Shown here: positions 7,364 to 14,986 of the stretch, piece by piece
Layout of the letters: each line of letters begins with the position of its first letter
Numbering within the stretch: the stretch's first letter is position 1
From: an uncultured Christensenellaceae bacterium
Lineage (GTDB): Bacteria; Bacillota; Clostridia; Christensenellales; UBA3700
Reading direction: 5' to 3'
Length of the DNA: 64,000 bases
NCBI GenBank assembly: GCA_910587685.1
Contig: CAJUMY010000001.1
Span: forward strand, 62,001 to 126,000
Position numbers and translations under genes: made by a program
The notes under the pieces: generated by a model
Seen by the model: the letters and a program-made list of their open reading frames with translations, nothing else
Told to the model about the DNA's origin: nothing
Database searches by the model: none

Positions 7364-8290
7364 ATGGTAGATAAACTTTTTCAAATGTATATGGAACTTC
7401 TCACTCATAAAAAACTGACCGCCGCGTTTCTTGCGCAAAAGCTAGAGGTTTCGACAAGGACTATATACAGATACGTCGACGCGCTTTCGCTATCCAATGT
7501 ACCGATAAGAGCCGATAAAGGCACGAACGGCGGAATAATGCTTTGCGAAGAGTCGAAACTGTACGCCAACACGTTGACGAAGCAGGAATTTAACACCGTC
7601 ATCACAGCGCTCGACAACCTTGAAAACACGGGAGGAAAACTCGATACCGTCGATAGAATAAAGCAAAAGATAGCTTCTCTCGAAAAGCTGTCAAAGAACG
7701 ATAGTTTTTCGCTCGCTAACAGAAACATAGTAGTTGAAAACTCCTATCACGCTAACAGCAAAAAAATAGAATCTAAGATCCGCGCTCTCGACAAGGCGAT
7801 AGATAAAACACTTATACTAAAAATAAAATATCACGACAGAAGCGGCATCGTTACCGAACGCGATATTGAGCCCTATTCTTTCGTTGTCAAAGACGGCGAA
7901 TGGTATATATATGCTTGGTGTCTTTTACGTAACGAACAGCGTCTTTTCAAACTCACGAGAATTACGCACATCATGACCGACGAGAGAACGTTCGTAAAAC
8001 GCAACGTCTCTAAAGATTGGAAACTGTTTTACGATACGTCCGCAGATACCGTCGATATAGTCATCAAAGTCAATGAAGAGAGCCGCTACGACGTGGAAGA
8101 ATGGCTTGGAATAGAAGCGTTCTCTCAAAACCGCAATAAAGACATTGCGACAGGCTCTGTCAAAGCTGATAAAACGCTGTATTCGAAACTTCTCTCTTTC
8201 GGCAACGGTATCGAGGTCATATCACCCGACTCAGTACGAAACACCCTGAAAGAAACCGTCATCATGCTAAATGAAAAATATAATAATTGA
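7364..8290 (+). CDS. WYL-domain transcriptional regulator with N-terminal HTH
   Basis: The 308-residue protein has an HTH of the DeoR/HTH_11 type at about residues 5-60 (KLTAAFLAQKLEVSTRTIYRYVDAL). A WYL domain follows at about residues 135-210, with DGEWYIYAWCLLRNEQRLFKLTRI, and a C-terminal extension. WYL domains are thought to sense small ligands or nucleic acids in many bacterial regulators. GGAG lies before the ATG. It is the only plus-strand gene for many kilobases and sits between gdhA and icd, both of which act on 2-oxoglutarate. Regulation of one of them, or of itself, is possible but unproven. Confidence 0.88.
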   Translation: MVDKLFQMYMELLTHKKLTAAFLAQKLEVSTRTIYRYVDALSLSNVPIRADKGTNGGIMLCEESKLYANTLTKQEFNTVITALDNLENTGGKLDTVDRIKQKIASLEKLSKNDSFSLANRNIVVENSYHANSKKIESKIRALDKAIDKTLILKIKYHDRSGIVTERDIEPYSFVVKDGEWYIYAWCLLRNEQRLFKLTRITHIMTDERTFVKRNVSKDWKLFYDTSADTVDIVIKVNEESRYDVEEWLGIEAFSQNRNKDIATGSVKADKTLYSKLLSFGNGIEVISPDSVRNTLKETVIMLNEKYNN

Positions 8291-8298
8291 TCTATAAA

Positions 8299-8338
8299 AA
8301 AACGGCGTCGCTAGTGAAATACGCGCTCGCCGTTTTTA
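8299..8338. terminator. Bidirectional terminator between WYL gene and icd
   Basis: AACGGCG at 8301-8307 pairs with CGCCGTT at 8328-8334, with a T-run on the plus side and an A-run (T-run on minus) on the other. It serves the WYL gene and possibly the end of the minus-strand icd transcript. Confidence 0.75.
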
Positions 8339-8439
8339 TAACATATTTTCAATAATTTTTTTAATAACAATACAACTCAATATTTTCAGATCTAAACCCG
8401 AAAAAGCATATCGTCAAGGATAATATCATACGTTACCGC

Positions 8440-9657
8440 TTAGTCAAGAGCGTGAACCATATTTCCCTGTATCTTTTTCAAAAATTCTTCCGTTGAAAGT
8501 TCTACGACCTTTACCCCGTCCTTTTTGAACAATGAAGCAAGATCCTTCGTCATGTATCCGCTCTCAATGGTAGCTATAGTTGCTCTTTCGAGTTTATCGG
8601 CGAACTCGGCAAGTTCTTTATTGCCGTCTAGTTCTCCCCTCTTCCTTAAAGCTCCGCTCCACGCGTAAATAGTGGCGACCGGGTTAGTAGACGTCGTTTC
8701 GCCTTTAAGATGTCTGTAATAATGTCTAGTTACGGTACCGTGAGCCGCTTCGTATTCATAATTTCCGTCGGGAGAGACGAGCACCGAGGTCATCATCGCG
8801 AGAGAACCGAACGCCGTTGCGACCATATCGCTCATAACGTCTCCGTCATAATTTTTGCATGCCCATATCATACCGCCGCTACTTCTCACGACTCTCGCTA
8901 CCGCGTCGTCTATGAGCGTATAGAAATATTCTATTCCAGCCTCTTTGAACGCCTTTTCATATTCGCTTTGATATATCTCGTTAAAAATGTCCTTGAATCT
9001 ATGGTCGTAAGTTTTGGATATCGTATCTTTCGTTGCAAACCAAAGATCCTGCTTTACGCTGAGCGCGTAGTTAAAACAGCTTCTTGCAAAACTCGAAATC
9101 GAAGCGTCCGTATTGTGCATTGAAAGAGCTACTCCGCCAGTCTTTGAATAATCGAAAACCTCGATTTCACGCTTGCCGTCCTCGTCCTCGATCACCATAG
9201 TACACTTTCCGCCCTTCTTGACGTATCCTTCGACGTCCTTATATATATCGCCGTAAGCGTGACGGGCTATGGTTATCGGGCTCGTCCACGTGGGAACGTA
9301 CGGAGTAATACCGTCGACCATTATCGGCGCGCGGAATACAGTGCCGTCAAGTATCGCCCTTATCGTTCCGTTCGGACTCTTCCACATCTTCTTGAGATCG
9401 TATTCCGTCATTCTCTGAGCGTTCGGAGTTATCGTCGCGCACTTTACGCCGACGCCGTATTTCTTTATCGCGTTAGCGCTATCGACAGTGACCTGATCGT
9501 CCGTCATATCTCTGTTCTTAAGTCCGAGATCGTAATACTCGCTCTTGAGCTCCACGAACGGAGCTATCAATATATCCTTAATGCCCTGCCATATGATACG
9601 GGTCATTTCGTCGCCGTCCATTTCGACGATCGGCGTCGTCATTTTAATCTTCAGCAT
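8440..9657 (-). CDS. icd: NADP-dependent isocitrate dehydrogenase, eukaryote-like homodimeric type
   Basis: It oxidatively decarboxylates isocitrate to 2-oxoglutarate, producing NADPH. The 405-residue sequence starts with TPIVEMDGDEMTRIIWQGIK, then contains KCATITPNAQRM, SPNGTIRAILDGTVFR and the late IYAWSGALRKRGELDGN. This is the pattern of the subfamily that includes mitochondrial and cytosolic IDH of eukaryotes rather than the E. coli enzyme (family knowledge). The DEMTR segment and the conserved arginines bind isocitrate. It lies just downstream of ddl with a 44-base gap. With gdhA nearby it would feed 2-oxoglutarate to glutamate synthesis. Confidence 0.96.
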   Translation of the reverse strand: MLKIKMTTPIVEMDGDEMTRIIWQGIKDILIAPFVELKSEYYDLGLKNRDMTDDQVTVDSANAIKKYGVGVKCATITPNAQRMTEYDLKKMWKSPNGTIRAILDGTVFRAPIMVDGITPYVPTWTSPITIARHAYGDIYKDVEGYVKKGGKCTMVIEDEDGKREIEVFDYSKTGGVALSMHNTDASISSFARSCFNYALSVKQDLWFATKDTISKTYDHRFKDIFNEIYQSEYEKAFKEAGIEYFYTLIDDAVARVVRSSGGMIWACKNYDGDVMSDMVATAFGSLAMMTSVLVSPDGNYEYEAAHGTVTRHYYRHLKGETTSTNPVATIYAWSGALRKRGELDGNKELAEFADKLERATIATIESGYMTKDLASLFKKDGVKVVELSTEEFLKKIQGNMVHALD

Positions 9658-9701
9658 ATCTTCACCTTACATGATTTTTCTTATATTCTACACTAATATC
9701 G

Positions 9702-10814
9702 TTATTTAATCAACTTGTTAGCGGAAGTTTTAACGCAATTAAGCACCGAAGAATTGTAATATTTTATTAGTTTCTTATCCCGCTCCTTCTCCTTTAGCGC
9801 GTTATCTATCATTATATCTATTAGTTTTCTATACGTTATTCCTTTGTTTTCAAACAGATAAAAAGCCAACGAGCCGGGAATAGTATTCACTTCGTTAAGA
9901 TAAAGCGTACCTTCCGAATACAGATAATCTATACGTACCGCGCCTTTCATTCCCAACGCGCCGTACACTCGAAGCGTTGCGGTCTCTATCTCTTTCTTTA
10001 ACTCTTCCGATATATTCGCGGGCAACTCTCTATAGCCGCCGTTCATCTTCCCGCTTACGAGATATTTATCGGCAAAACCAAGCATATTATCCTTTACGGA
10101 CGGCTTTTCTATCTCTCCTATCAAAACGCCCGCATCGGTTTTCACCGCGGCGCAGTTATATTCGTCGAATCCGACTAAAGCCTTTTCTATCAAAACTCGG
10201 TTGTCATAATAAAACGCAAGCTCTATAGCGTGAACTAGAGCTTCCCTCGACGATACTCTCTCTATACCTATCGATGAGCCTAGTCTCGAAGGCTTCACTA
10301 TCATCGGATATCCGAGTTTTTCTTCTATTTTGTCGTAATCTATCTCGTTTCCGCTCGTTATCGCAACGTATTCCACAGTATTTATACCGAGCGACGAAAC
10401 GACGTATTTCGTCGCGATTTTATCCATACCAACACCGCTTGCAAGAACTTCCGACGAAGTATACGGTATACCCAAAATATCGAAAAATCCTTGAAGAGAT
10501 CCGTTTTCTCCGTTTCCGCCGTGCGCGCAAATGAAAACAGCGTCGACCTTTTCAATCTTACGTCCGAAAATGCCTCTCGTTCTGATACCGCCCTTTGTAA
10601 ATTCTATCTTGTCAGCCTTACTCGCGTCGAACGAGATAAAACCGTCGACGTTCATATCGAAAACTCGGTAAAATTCCGAAGAATAAAAATATACGGGTAT
10701 TACTTCGTATTTTTCCTTATCTATATTCTCATATGCCTGAACTCCAGAGATTATAGAAATATCTCTTTCGCAAGAATCCCCGCCGAAAAGCAAAACTATT
10801 CTTTTCATATCCAC
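9702..10814 (-). CDS. ddl: D-alanine--D-alanine ligase family protein
   Basis: Ddl joins two D-alanines for the peptidoglycan stem peptide. The 370-residue ATP-grasp protein shows LLFGGDSCERDISIISG, the phosphate-binding region CAHGGNGENGSLQGFFDILGIPYTSS, KPSRLGSSIGIERV and the metal-binding EVNTIPGSLAFYLFENKG. The last segment differs from the common EVNTLPG(M/F)T form, which places it in a Clostridia-type subgroup; a substrate other than D-Ala in the second position cannot be excluded. It has an AGAGGTGG site and a candidate promoter. It sits downstream of a membrane MurF-like ligase, which uses the dipeptide product. Confidence 0.9.
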   Translation of the reverse strand: MDMKRIVLLFGGDSCERDISIISGVQAYENIDKEKYEVIPVYFYSSEFYRVFDMNVDGFISFDASKADKIEFTKGGIRTRGIFGRKIEKVDAVFICAHGGNGENGSLQGFFDILGIPYTSSEVLASGVGMDKIATKYVVSSLGINTVEYVAITSGNEIDYDKIEEKLGYPMIVKPSRLGSSIGIERVSSREALVHAIELAFYYDNRVLIEKALVGFDEYNCAAVKTDAGVLIGEIEKPSVKDNMLGFADKYLVSGKMNGGYRELPANISEELKKEIETATLRVYGALGMKGAVRIDYLYSEGTLYLNEVNTIPGSLAFYLFENKGITYRKLIDIMIDNALKEKERDKKLIKYYNSSVLNCVKTSANKLIK

Positions 10815-10823
10815 CTCTTTACG

Positions 10824-10851
10824 ATACTATAAATATTCCCTGATTCGACAA
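10824..10851 (-). promoter_or_regulatory. Candidate ddl promoter
   Basis: TTGTCG (10851-10846) and TAGTAT (10829-10824) on the minus strand are spaced by 16 bases just before the ddl ribosome-binding site. Confidence 0.45.
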
Positions 10852-10951
10852 AATATGCGACAATGTGAAAATCTCGCTTCAATAACCCGCCGAACGAAAA
10901 TTATTTGAGCTATTTCCGAATATGCCGATAATCAACGTTCTTATAGTAAAA

Positions 10952-12514
10952 TCAATAATTATCCGGCAAATCGTTCTCGATAAGAAGAACGTCTCCTACT
11001 GCAAGCAACTTCGGGAAATAAGTCTTCGCGGCGTCTAACGTATGGACCTTAACGACGTTTTCCATACAAAAATCGGCGTCTTTCAGTCCGATTTCAATAT
11101 ATTTCGCTCTACTTCCTATGAAAATAACGTTATCGGCGTACTTTGCTATAAGTTTCCCGACTTCTATATTGATATTCTTCTCGTCTTTTCCTCCTTCTAC
11201 TATTCCGGGAGTCATAACGACTTTCTTTCCGCCAAATAGCGTCATAGTCTCCAGCGCGACTTCAAATCCCTTTACGTTAGAATTGAACGAATCGTCAAGT
11301 ATAGTTATTCCGTTAGCCGATCTTACGACTTCCAGTCTGTGCGGAACGCTCTCCAACATCTCGATGCCGAATTTTATATCGTTTATGCCGACTCCGAGCT
11401 TATATGCCGTAAGCGATGCGAGAAGAATATTGATAAGGTTATGTTTGCCTATAAGTTTCGAAGAGCACCTGACGCTTTCACCGAAAAGTTCGAGAGTAAA
11501 TTTCGCGCCGCTATCCGACATCTCTATATCCGATATATTCGCATATTCGCTGTCTGTGAGATAGGCTACGGTATTATTCGTATAATTATACATTTTTTTT
11601 GCAGTCTCATCAAATCCGTTGAATACCGCAAAGCCTTCTTCGGGCAATCCTTTTATAAGTTCGTATTTTGTACGCTCCACGTTCTCAAAGCTATGGAAAG
11701 TTTCGATATGTTGCTTTGCCACTCCTGTTATTATCCCGTAAGAAGGTCTTACGATATCTACGAGTTCTTTTATATCTCCGACGTGTCTTGCGCCCATTTC
11801 CGCTATGAAATAATCTTCTTCCCCCGTAAGTCTATCTATGCTCATCGATAATCCCAACGGAGTGTTAAAACTCTTCGGCGTCATATAAACGTTATACTTT
11901 ACGGACAGTATCGTATATAGTATGTTCTTAACGGTAGTCTTTGCGTAACTGCCGGTTATCCCTATGACTTTTACTTGCGGCATCGAGGCTAATCTTTGTT
12001 TTGCTCTTTTGATATACTTGTTAGATATCGCCTTCTCGATCGGCAGCGTAGCATAGAGCGATAACATCAATAGAATCGGCGAGAGCACGTATAGTAATGA
12101 AAAAAACGCTAATTTATGATAAATAATTATAAATTGAGTCGATATTAATAATAATATCCCAGTTGTCAGAAACAAAAAGAGTGTGGCCGTCAAATATAGA
12201 CGAACGAACCGTTTTGTAAATCTCGGATGCGTTTTCCACTTTCTATTAAGAGAAAGTATCAAAAAGACTACGGAAAATACCGATACCAACACTAAAAACA
12301 GCTTCGATATATCAGCGTTTACAAAGTGATCTATTAGCGCGTTAACGCCTAATAATAGCGCATTGACAAAGAATACGAACCCGAATACGCCCCACTCCCT
12401 AAACACTTTAGAACGTCTCGATATAGAATATCCGTCGAGTTGTATATACCCGACGCTCCTAAATAAAATAAGCGTAGCGCTTACAAATACTATTAAAGAA
12501 TATATGTATATCAT
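10952..12514 (-). CDS. Membrane-anchored MurF-like ligase (UDP-MurNAc-tripeptide--D-Ala-D-Ala ligase family)
   Basis: Mur ligases of this type add D-Ala-D-Ala to the cell-wall precursor. The 520-residue protein is unusual in beginning with about 155 residues holding five hydrophobic segments, ahead of a full Mur ligase part. The P-loop at residues 185-194 reads GITGSYAKTT, where the common form is GxTGSNGKTT. Later motifs include FIAEMGARHVGDI, the metal and substrate region, and ILDDSFNSNVKGFEVAL. The start overlaps the hydrolase stop by four bases. Length and the membrane part distinguish it from ordinary MurF, so it may be a paralog working at the membrane. Its exact substrate is inferred. 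Confidence 0.85.
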   Translation of the reverse strand: MIYIYSLIVFVSATLILFRSVGYIQLDGYSISRRSKVFREWGVFGFVFFVNALLLGVNALIDHFVNADISKLFLVLVSVFSVVFLILSLNRKWKTHPRFTKRFVRLYLTATLFLFLTTGILLLISTQFIIIYHKLAFFSLLYVLSPILLMLSLYATLPIEKAISNKYIKRAKQRLASMPQVKVIGITGSYAKTTVKNILYTILSVKYNVYMTPKSFNTPLGLSMSIDRLTGEEDYFIAEMGARHVGDIKELVDIVRPSYGIITGVAKQHIETFHSFENVERTKYELIKGLPEEGFAVFNGFDETAKKMYNYTNNTVAYLTDSEYANISDIEMSDSGAKFTLELFGESVRCSSKLIGKHNLINILLASLTAYKLGVGINDIKFGIEMLESVPHRLEVVRSANGITILDDSFNSNVKGFEVALETMTLFGGKKVVMTPGIVEGGKDEKNINIEVGKLIAKYADNVIFIGSRAKYIEIGLKDADFCMENVVKVHTLDAAKTYFPKLLAVGDVLLIENDLPDNY

Positions 12515-13218
12515 TTTATCCCCTCGACAAAACTCTTCACGATAAGAGTAAACCTTTTACTCTCTTCAAGATATGCAAAATGTCCCCTTCCCTTAAACAC
12601 TATAAGCGCGGAATCTTCTATTTCTTTTTTCATTTTCCTCGCCATATACATAGGAGTGTCTTCATCTTTATCTCCCCATATCAATAAAACGGGAATATGT
12701 ATATTATACAGTTTTTTATCTAAATATTCATTAACGATATTTACGAACGTGCCGCGCATAACAGGCGATAGGACCCTATAATCGGAAGAACCGCTATTCG
12801 ACACGTCTATTCCGAGTCGTTTTTTTATCTTATAAACTCCTACTTTAATATAGTATGCGATCTTGCGTCTCGGCTTGAGTCCTGCGACGTCGGCAAATAC
12901 GGCTCCGATAACTTTCGTCTTTCGTTTCGATGAAATATGATCTATGGCGACCCGCCCTCCAAACGAGTGAGCGATAAAAATACACTCCCCGATATTCAAA
13001 CTGTCGAGAAGCGTATCCAAATCATTAGTATAATCGCATAATGTATATGCGTTCTTCGGTTCGGGCGTATCTCCGAATCCTGCGAAATCTACAAGCAAAC
13101 AATGAAATTTTTCGGATAAAACTTTTGCCGTTCCCTCAAAACTTCTGACGCTGCCGCCCCAACCGTGCAAAAATACCAGCGTCTTATTATTGCGGTCGCC
13201 GTACTCAATATAGTTGAT
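12511..13218 (-). CDS. Alpha/beta-hydrolase fold protein, start codon uncertain
   Basis: The fold is clear: the oxyanion-hole motif LHGWGGS near the N-terminus, nucleophile elbow AHSFGGR, acidic segment IWGDKDEDTP and catalytic-His region GRGHFAYLE. The substrate is unknown. Family-like sequence continues upstream of the TTG at 13170 as INYIEYGDRNNKTLVF, so translation must begin further up. The only good ribosome-binding site, AAGGAGG at the end of rimI, is six bases before an in-frame ATC at 13218. No in-frame ATG, GTG or TTG lies between there and the upstream in-frame stop. I therefore place the start at the ATC; ATT at 13209 is the alternative. It overlaps the MurF-like gene by four bases. 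Confidence 0.75.
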   Translation of the reverse strand: MNYIEYGDRNNKTLVFLHGWGGSVRSFEGTAKVLSEKFHCLLVDFAGFGDTPEPKNAYTLCDYTNDLDTLLDSLNIGECIFIAHSFGGRVAIDHISSKRKTKVIGAVFADVAGLKPRRKIAYYIKVGVYKIKKRLGIDVSNSGSSDYRVLSPVMRGTFVNIVNEYLDKKLYNIHIPVLLIWGDKDEDTPMYMARKMKKEIEDSALIVFKGRGHFAYLEESKRFTLIVKSFVEGIK

Positions 13219-13219
13219 G

Positions 13220-13672
13220 TCATTCCTCCTTGAGTACCCGCTTCATTATAAGCGCGTCCTCTACGCCGTCATAATATTTTTTTCTGATGTTTATAACCGA
13301 AAAACGGTGTTTTTCATAGAGTCCGATCGCCGCGGCGTTACTAACCCGAACTTCGAGAAATATATTGTCGATACCGAGCGATAACGCTCTTTTTTCCATA
13401 TCTTCGATAAGGAAATTACCCAGTCCTTTTCCTCGAAATTCACGCTTTACTGCGACGTTCGTAACCTCAGCGTCTTCAAAAATCTTTATAAAGCCGTAAT
13501 AACCTACAACTTTTTCTTCTGAATCGACAAGAACGTAATGAAAAGAATTGTTTTTATTAAGTTCAGCCGCATACATCGCCTTGCTCCAACCGTGACAAAA
13601 CGCTTCCCCTTCTATCGACTCCACCTCGTCGAGATCTTCCTCTTTCATCGGCAAAATACGCATATCAGGCAT
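13220..13672 (-). CDS. rimI: Ribosomal-protein-alanine N-acetyltransferase RimI
   Basis: RimI is a GNAT-fold enzyme that acetylates the N-terminal alanine of ribosomal protein S18 and sometimes other proteins. The 150-residue protein has the GNAT core VTNVAVKREFRGKGLGNFLI, with the acetyl-CoA loop RGKGLG, followed by FLEVRVSNAAAIGLYEKHRF, which is characteristic of RimI. It overlaps the upstream tsaB by eight bases. The order tsaE-tsaB-rimI is conserved in many Firmicutes, which supports the assignment. Its final codons carry the AAGGAGG site used by the next gene. Confidence 0.93.
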   Translation of the reverse strand: MPDMRILPMKEEDLDEVESIEGEAFCHGWSKAMYAAELNKNNSFHYVLVDSEEKVVGYYGFIKIFEDAEVTNVAVKREFRGKGLGNFLIEDMEKRALSLGIDNIFLEVRVSNAAAIGLYEKHRFSVINIRKKYYDGVEDALIMKRVLKEE

Positions 13673-14264
13673 TGTGTTTCTCCCGATATTCCCGCTCTGC
13701 CTGCGAATCCTTCATATAGAGAGGCTTTAACGTCTCAACAAATTGTCCGAAGTTCACTTTATGCTCGGCAACACCTATAAAGGCGTCGATATCGTACTTT
13801 TCGCTGTCCTGCATGACTTTCTTTCCGTCAAAAGCGTCAAAATCGGCGACGGTATTGCACAATAACGATCTTATATGCGTATAGTCTTCATCAAATACGG
13901 CGCTGTATAGATTTCCGTGCCTTGCGTCGATACTCGTCATGATACTTCCGCCTTTTATATTATATGCCAAAATCTCGAGCGCGTTAATACTTACGAGCTT
14001 CTTTTTGAAAACGTCATTGAACGCGTTCATCGTCGCTACGCCTATTCTTACGCCCGTAAAAGAGCCAGGACCTACAACGCATGCGAAGCAGTCGACGTCG
14101 GCTATACCGACGTTAAGTTCGTCAAAAACGTCGTCGATAGTCGGCAACACCAACGAATTATTCTTTTTCATGCCGCAGTCTATTATGCGAAAAGCAACTC
14201 TGTCATGGCTCTTTAACGCAACCACCAATTTATTATATGATGTATCTACAATTAATATATTCAT
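13665..14264 (-). CDS. tsaB: tRNA threonylcarbamoyladenosine biosynthesis protein TsaB
   Basis: TsaB pairs with TsaD and TsaE to make t6A37 in ANN-decoding tRNAs. The 199-residue protein begins MNILIVDTSYNKLVVALK and contains the signature VVGPGSFTGVRIGVATMNAF near residue 62, typical of the ASKHA-fold TsaB/TsaD family. It lacks the metal-binding histidines of TsaD, as expected for TsaB. It overlaps tsaE by four bases (ATGA) and rimI by eight. No tsaD is seen in the window. Confidence 0.93.
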   Translation of the reverse strand: MNILIVDTSYNKLVVALKSHDRVAFRIIDCGMKKNNSLVLPTIDDVFDELNVGIADVDCFACVVGPGSFTGVRIGVATMNAFNDVFKKKLVSINALEILAYNIKGGSIMTSIDARHGNLYSAVFDEDYTHIRSLLCNTVADFDAFDGKKVMQDSEKYDIDAFIGVAEHKVNFGQFVETLKPLYMKDSQAEREYREKHNA

Positions 14265-14674
14265 ATTCTGCCGCTCACCGTTATTTTTCTTGCATTTTCA
14301 TTGATTCTTTCTATCTTTAACGAAATTATAGGTTTAGATATATTCCTAAACTTATTCCATTCGATAACGCAAACGCCGTCTTTGCTCTCAAGATATTCGT
14401 TAAGCCCGAGTTCGTATAGTTCGTCCTCATCCGACACCCTATACATATCAAAATGATATATCGGGAATTTCCCGAAGTACTCCTTCATAAACGTGAAAGT
14501 AGGACTCGTAACGTTAGCCGTAACTCCGAGAGCTTTTGCGAACGCTTTAGTAAAAGTCGTTTTTCCCGCGCCCAAATCGCCCTCTAAGAGTATTATTTCC
14601 CCGCCTTTGATATCTTTTGCAAGTTCCATTGCAAGTCTTTGCGTATCTTCTACACTGTAACTAAAATATTCCAT
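14261..14674 (-). CDS. tsaE: tRNA threonylcarbamoyladenosine biosynthesis ATPase TsaE
   Basis: TsaE is the P-loop ATPase of the t6A complex. From the ATG at 14674 it is 137 residues, with Walker A in LEGDLGAGKTTFTKAFA and the conserved TSPTFTFMKEY and YHFDMYRV segments. No ribosome-binding site precedes the ATG. Instead a TAATAT minus-10 box ends six bases before it, with TTGCAA 17 bases further up, so the mRNA may start at the A of the ATG and be leaderless. A TTG two codons upstream (14680) would overlap this minus-10 box and is less likely. It heads the tsaE-tsaB-rimI-hydrolase-MurF-like run. Confidence 0.92.
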   Translation of the reverse strand: MEYFSYSVEDTQRLAMELAKDIKGGEIILLEGDLGAGKTTFTKAFAKALGVTANVTSPTFTFMKEYFGKFPIYHFDMYRVSDEDELYELGLNEYLESKDGVCVIEWNKFRNISKPIISLKIERINENARKITVSGRI

Positions 14675-14680
14675 GAACAA

Positions 14681-14709
14681 ATATTAACATTTTTACAGCG
14701 TTTTTGCAA
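14681..14709 (-). promoter_or_regulatory. Promoter of tsaE, probably giving a leaderless mRNA
   Basis: TTGCAA (14709-14704) and TAATAT (14686-14681) on the minus strand have a 17-base spacer. The expected start seven bases past the minus-10 box is the A of the tsaE ATG at 14674. Confidence 0.6.
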
Positions 14710-14747
14710 TTTATTTGAAGTTTATTTCGCATTTTACTTCAATTCGG

Positions 14748-14776
14748 TTGCATTTCGATATTCTATGGAATATACT
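14748..14776 (+). promoter_or_regulatory. Promoter of the FMN riboswitch-ribU unit
   Basis: TTGCAT (14748-14753) and TATACT (14771-14776) are 17 bases apart. Transcription would start near 14783, about 25 bases before the aptamer. Confidence 0.7.
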
Positions 14777-14805
14777 AATAGTAACTTAACTAAATTAATT
14801 TAACG

Positions 14806-14920
14806 ATTCTTTGGGGCAGAGTGAAATTCTCGACCGATGGTAAAGTCCATGAACGCCTTATCGGCGCCGAACAGGTGCGATTCCTGTACCGACAGTATAG
14901 TCTGGATGAGAAAAGAGTCG
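14806..14920 (+). promoter_or_regulatory. FMN riboswitch aptamer (RFN element)
   Basis: The conserved blocks appear in order: TTTGGGGCAGAGTGAAATTC, a CGACC-GGT-like turn, AAAGTCCATGA, GGTGCGATTCCTGTACCGAC, AGTATAGTCTGGATGAGA. This is the six-stem FMN aptamer found upstream of riboflavin synthesis and transport genes. Bound FMN normally represses the downstream gene, here the riboflavin transporter. Confidence 0.96.
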
Positions 14921-14958
14921 CCGTATACCGTATCTTAGGTATACGCCTTTTCGTTACG

Positions 14959-14980
14959 CTCCATAGATTCAATATGGAGG
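14959..14980 (+). promoter_or_regulatory. Hairpin masking the ribU ribosome-binding site
   Basis: CTCCATA (14959-14965) pairs perfectly with TATGGAG (14973-14979), burying most of the GGAGG site six bases before the ribU ATG. Just upstream GTATACC and GGTATAC form a second hairpin (about 14923-14944) followed by only a weak T-run. Translation control by the riboswitch is therefore likely. Confidence 0.65.
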
Positions 14981-14986
14981 TTTTTT

